DNA from: Hymenobacter puniceus
GTDB lineage: Bacteria; Bacteroidota; Bacteroidia; Cytophagales; Hymenobacteraceae
Reading direction: 5' to 3'
Assembly: GCF_014333525.1 (NCBI RefSeq)
Contig: NZ_JACSCX010000006.1
Coordinates: forward strand, 186,001 to 250,000
DNA: 64,000 nt
The notes beneath the pieces were generated by a model, which was not told where the DNA came from, did no database searches, and was given only the letters and a program-made list of their open reading frames with translations. Positions 61,428-64,000 of this stretch are shown here, in pieces (within the stretch, counting starts at the first letter, position 1; each line of letters begins with the position of its first letter). Position numbers and translations under genes: made by a program.

Positions 61428-61922
61428 TTACTGCTTGACAAATCGGTATGTATAAGTCATTACCGAATCCCGGATCTGAATATCGTTTGTTTTCAGCACC
61501 ATAGTTTCGGCGGTGAGCTCTACAATGTTTAGCGGACCAGCAACTGGGTTTGTGTAAGGGAATTGGACACTCCCTTGGTAGTCGATAGCCAGCTTGGTAT
61601 CACTGTTCAGCAACTGCCATGTTCCCCAGTCCGTCAGGGCTGGCTGGGGAGAAAAGCATAGAGTGCCATTTTTGTCCCATTGCAGCTTGTTGGTTGCCTC
61701 AAACCGGTACAGGTCATCGGCTTCACATGCCCGCCCGGTTATGAATTCCAGCTGTATGGAGTTATTGTTGGCGGCGGGGCGGGTGCTATACGTATAGTTG
61801 GTCATTCGCCAGCCACCTGTGGAAAGCCACGTTTCGCGTTGGCTAAGTACGGTTTCCTTTTTCGAACAGGCACTCAGGCCTATCAGCAAGGCAAGTAGGA
61901 TACTGGTTTTGGTGAGCAGCAT
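61428..61922 (-). CDS. Lipocalin-like lipoprotein, 164 residues
   Basis: A protein with a lipoprotein signal (MLLTKTSILLALLIGLSAC) and a compact beta-barrel-like mature region. LSTGGWRMTNYTYSTRP, RFEATNKLQWDKNGTLCF and DWGTWQLLNSDTKLAIDYQG have the pattern of small lipocalin-like domain proteins in Bacteroidota. Ligand unknown. It converges with polA across a shared terminator. Confidence 0.8.
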   Translation of the reverse strand: MLLTKTSILLALLIGLSACSKKETVLSQRETWLSTGGWRMTNYTYSTRPAANNNSIQLEFITGRACEADDLYRFEATNKLQWDKNGTLCFSPQPALTDWGTWQLLNSDTKLAIDYQGSVQFPYTNPVAGPLNIVELTAETMVLKTNDIQIRDSVMTYTYRFVKQ

Positions 61923-62175
61923 AAGAGTAAGAGAATAAGATGAAAGATGGACTGTTTATCCCATGACCGAGCAGAGCAGAAGAGCGTTGCTTCAAGCTTT
62001 ATTTTTGTGGCCTCCTGCGCTCGAAGTAGTATCGCACTGCTGGAAAGCCTGAGAAGTGCTCTGCCTGCAACCGTACAGGGCATCGGCAGCAAGCGTGTTG
62101 GGTCAGTACCGGGCATCTTCGCGTCGCCGGCACCGTAAACCCTGGCTACACGCTCACTCTAACCCGCAGCATAGC

Positions 62176-62595
62176 ATGTCGTCTTACCCTCATACTACCA
62201 CGCTGCAAAACGTAGCCCGCGGCCTGCTGGGCACCTTTATGGTGGCGGCCGGCACCGGCCACCTCACGTTTCAGCGCCGTGCGTTTCAGGGCCAGGTGCC
62301 CGATTTTGTGCCGTTCAGCAAAGACACTACCGTACTGGCTTCGGGGGTAGTCGAAATCGGGCTGGGGCTGGCACTATTGGCGTTGAAGGGCAGAAACCGG
62401 GTACGGATGGGTATTGGGCTGGCAGCCTTTTACGCGGCCGTTTTTCCCGGCAATATTCACCAGTACACTCATCGTATTTCCGCTTTTGGCCTCGATACCG
62501 ATGCCAAGCGGTTTGGGCGGCTGTTTTTCCAGCCCGTACTCATGGGCTGGGCGCTGTGGAGCACGGGCGCGCTGGCTGCATGGAAACGCAAGTAG
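62176..62595 (+). CDS. DoxX-like membrane protein
   Basis: A 139-residue protein with four membrane helices, starting at ATG 62176. Helix 1 is VARGLLGTFMVAAGTGHLTF, helix 2 includes VLASGVVEIGLGLALLAL, helix 3 is IGLAAFYAAVFPGNIHQYTH and helix 4 is LMGWALWSTGALAAW. The GTGHL and PGNIHQ motifs match DoxX-like small integral proteins. Function unknown; a link to thiol or redox control is suggested only by the neighbouring YpdA-type reductase 70 bases downstream. Confidence 0.85.
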   Translation: MSSYPHTTTLQNVARGLLGTFMVAAGTGHLTFQRRAFQGQVPDFVPFSKDTTVLASGVVEIGLGLALLALKGRNRVRMGIGLAAFYAAVFPGNIHQYTHRISAFGLDTDAKRFGRLFFQPVLMGWALWSTGALAAWKRK

Positions 62596-62665
62596 TACAG
62601 CCGCCGGCCTTGGTCTAATTAGGCCAGTTGTAAACTCCCGGCCCGCTGAGTTGGTATTACAGCAT

Positions 62666-63682
62666 ATGACAACCGACGTTTCTTTCGATGTAGTGGTGAT
62701 TGGGGCCGGGCCGGTGGGGCTGGCCTGCGGGCTGGAAGTGCAGCGGCGCGGCCTTTCGGTGTGCGTACTGGACAAGGGCGCGCTGGTAAATTCCATCATC
62801 GGCTACCCCACCAACATGGAGTTTTTCTCCACGCCTGAGTTGCTCGAAATTGGGGGCTACCCCATGACCACGCTGCACTACAAGCCCCTGCGCGAAGATG
62901 CCCTCGACTATTACCGCCGCGTAGCCCAGACCGAAAAGCTCACGCTGCGCCTCTACGAGCGGGTAACCGGCCTCGAAGGCGAGCAGGGCCACTTTGAGGT
63001 GGTCACTAGCAAAGGTTGCATTGGCACGCGCTTCGTGATAGTAGCCACCGGTTTCTACGACGTGCCCAACCTGCTGCGCGTGCCCGGCGAAGACCTGCCC
63101 CACGTCACGCACTACTACAAAGAGCCCTACGCCCACGCCGACCAAGACGTGGTAATTATTGGGGCCAAAAACTCCTCGGCCAAAGCCGCGTTGCAGCTGC
63201 TGCGCGCCGGGGCCCGTCCCACGCTGGTCGTACGTGGCCCCGAAATCAGCGAGTCAGTGAAGTACTGGATTCGGCCCGACCTGGTGAACCGCATCAAGGA
63301 GGGCCGTATTGGCTGCCACTTCAACAGCACTGTGGCCCGCATCACCGAAACCACCGTGGAGCTGAACACGCCCGACGGCCCGCACACCCTGCCCGCCCAG
63401 CACGTCTACGCCCTCACCGGCTACCACCCCGACTTCACGTTCTTGGCCACCCTAGGCATCACCTGCGAAGCCGACGCCGCCCAAACGCCCACCCACCACA
63501 CCGATACGCTGGAAACCAACCGCCCGGGCCTCTATCTGGCTGGCACCGTGTGCGGCGGCCTCAACACCAGCCGCTGGTTTATTGAAAACGGCCGCTACCA
63601 CGCCCAGCTCATTGCCGCCCGCCTAGCCGGTGAGGCTGCGCCTGCCCTGCCGGAAGTGCTGCAGCAGGTGCAGCTTTCCTAG
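62666..63682 (+). CDS. YpdA-type FAD/NAD(P) oxidoreductase (bacillithiol disulfide reductase family)
   Basis: A 338-residue thioredoxin-reductase-like flavoprotein. The FAD site is DVVVIGAGPVGLACGLEVQRRG, the second Rossmann motif is DVVIIGAKNSSAKAALQLLRAG, and the C-terminal FAD region is RPGLYLAGTVCGGLNTSRWFIENGR. YpdA proteins lack the CxxC pair of thioredoxin reductases, and none is seen here. YpdA reduces bacillithiol disulfide in Firmicutes; whether this organism makes bacillithiol is not seen in the window. ATG 62666 is chosen because the family starts just before the FAD motif. Confidence 0.9.
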   Translation: MTTDVSFDVVVIGAGPVGLACGLEVQRRGLSVCVLDKGALVNSIIGYPTNMEFFSTPELLEIGGYPMTTLHYKPLREDALDYYRRVAQTEKLTLRLYERVTGLEGEQGHFEVVTSKGCIGTRFVIVATGFYDVPNLLRVPGEDLPHVTHYYKEPYAHADQDVVIIGAKNSSAKAALQLLRAGARPTLVVRGPEISESVKYWIRPDLVNRIKEGRIGCHFNSTVARITETTVELNTPDGPHTLPAQHVYALTGYHPDFTFLATLGITCEADAAQTPTHHTDTLETNRPGLYLAGTVCGGLNTSRWFIENGRYHAQLIAARLAGEAAPALPEVLQQVQLS

Positions 63683-63705
63683 AGTGGAACCTAGATAATC
63701 CTACA

Positions 63706-63743
63706 AAAAGGCCCGCCTCCTGATTCAGGAAGCGGGCCTTTCT
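63706..63743. terminator. Intrinsic terminator between YpdA-like and hydrolase genes
   Basis: AAAGGCCCGCCTCCTGA pairs with TTCAGGAAGCGGGCCTTT (one mismatch), flanked by A and T runs. Confidence 0.85.
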
Positions 63744-63762
63744 CTTTGGGGTCTGTAGCTTA

Positions 63763-64000
63763 CTATGGCAGCAGCAGCGCGTTGTACTCCGTCGGATTCA
63801 CCGGCTGAATCGACGCACCGTAGGTGGCGTTAATCACCTTAATGAATTCGTTGGCAATTACGGCGTAGCCACGCGAGGTGGGGTGCACACCGTCCAGCGA
63901 GAACAGGTTACCACGGATAAAGCCAGCATTGTTAGCCGTGCCGTTGATGGCAATGCCGCCCAACGCTACCGTGCTGAAGAACGAGTTCATATCCACCAAA
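63763..64000 (-). CDS. C-terminal part of an SGNH/GDSL hydrolase (runs off the window)
   Basis: The last 79 residues or so of a protein whose start lies beyond the right edge. It contains LFSLDGVHPTSRGYAVIANEFIKVIN, the block-V motif with catalytic Asp and His (DGVHP) of SGNH/GDSL lipases and esterases. The end (SIQPVNPTEYNALLLP) is typical of Bacteroidota members. Substrate unknown. Confidence 0.85.
   Translation of the reverse strand, partial: LVDMNSFFSTVALGGIAINGTANNAGFIRGNLFSLDGVHPTSRGYAVIANEFIKVINATYGASIQPVNPTEYNALLLP

Overview
The window reads as a chromosomal piece of a GC-rich Bacteroidota member of the Cytophagales, most like Hymenobacter. The evidence is a gldKLMN and PorP/SprF type IX secretion locus, SusC-like TonB receptors with CarboxypepD_reg-type N-termini, DUF4249, DUF4271 and DUF4286 proteins, and promoters of the Bacteroidota form TTG-N19-20-TAnnTTTG. 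No tRNA, rRNA, CRISPR array, integrase or insertion-sequence transposase was recognised.

Layout. 0-2.2 kb: end of an unknown gene and uvrC. 2.2-8 kb (minus): gldK-gldL-gldM-gldN, the type IX secretion/gliding motor and ring, and a PorP/SprF-like protein, followed by hemD and a DUF4271 membrane protein. 10-16 kb: WecA/TagO-like glycosyl-phosphate transferase, lipB, YraN nuclease, a lipoprotein and htpG. 16.8-24.6 kb (plus): a probable metal-uptake and efflux locus with a His/Cys-rich secreted peptide, two related TonB receptors, a lipoprotein and a CDF cation exporter. 24.6-30.6 kb: MFS transporter, small proteins, an acetyltransferase with a hexanucleotide repeat, a prolyl oligopeptidase. 30.7-34.5 kb: siderophore TonB receptor with a Fur-like operator and a PepSY protein.

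34.7-46.9 kb (minus) is the most interesting part: a multi-gene machine made of a MotB/OmpA-like protein, a MotA/TolQ-like protein with a long coiled coil, a membrane-anchored Pro/Ala-rich protein, a 1154-residue protein with an actin/Hsp70-type ATPase domain, a tubulin-superfamily GTPase-like protein, a small multi-pass membrane protein and a von Willebrand A-like lipoprotein. Three AT-richer single genes of unrelated type (DUF2695-like, DUF6678-like, unknown) are wedged between the core genes, and palindromic intergenic repeats occur in and beside the cluster. I read it as an envelope-spanning, probably ion-driven cytoskeletal or membrane-remodelling system. A defence role is possible but unproven.

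47-64 kb: sugar nucleotidyltransferase, lemA with two TPM-domain proteins, a DnaQ-type exonuclease, an AT-rich orphan, a TonB receptor/DUF4249/MG2-plug operon, polA, a lipoprotein, a DoxX-like protein, a YpdA-type reductase and the end of an SGNH/GDSL hydrolase.

All functional calls come from reading motifs and recalling families; no database search was run.
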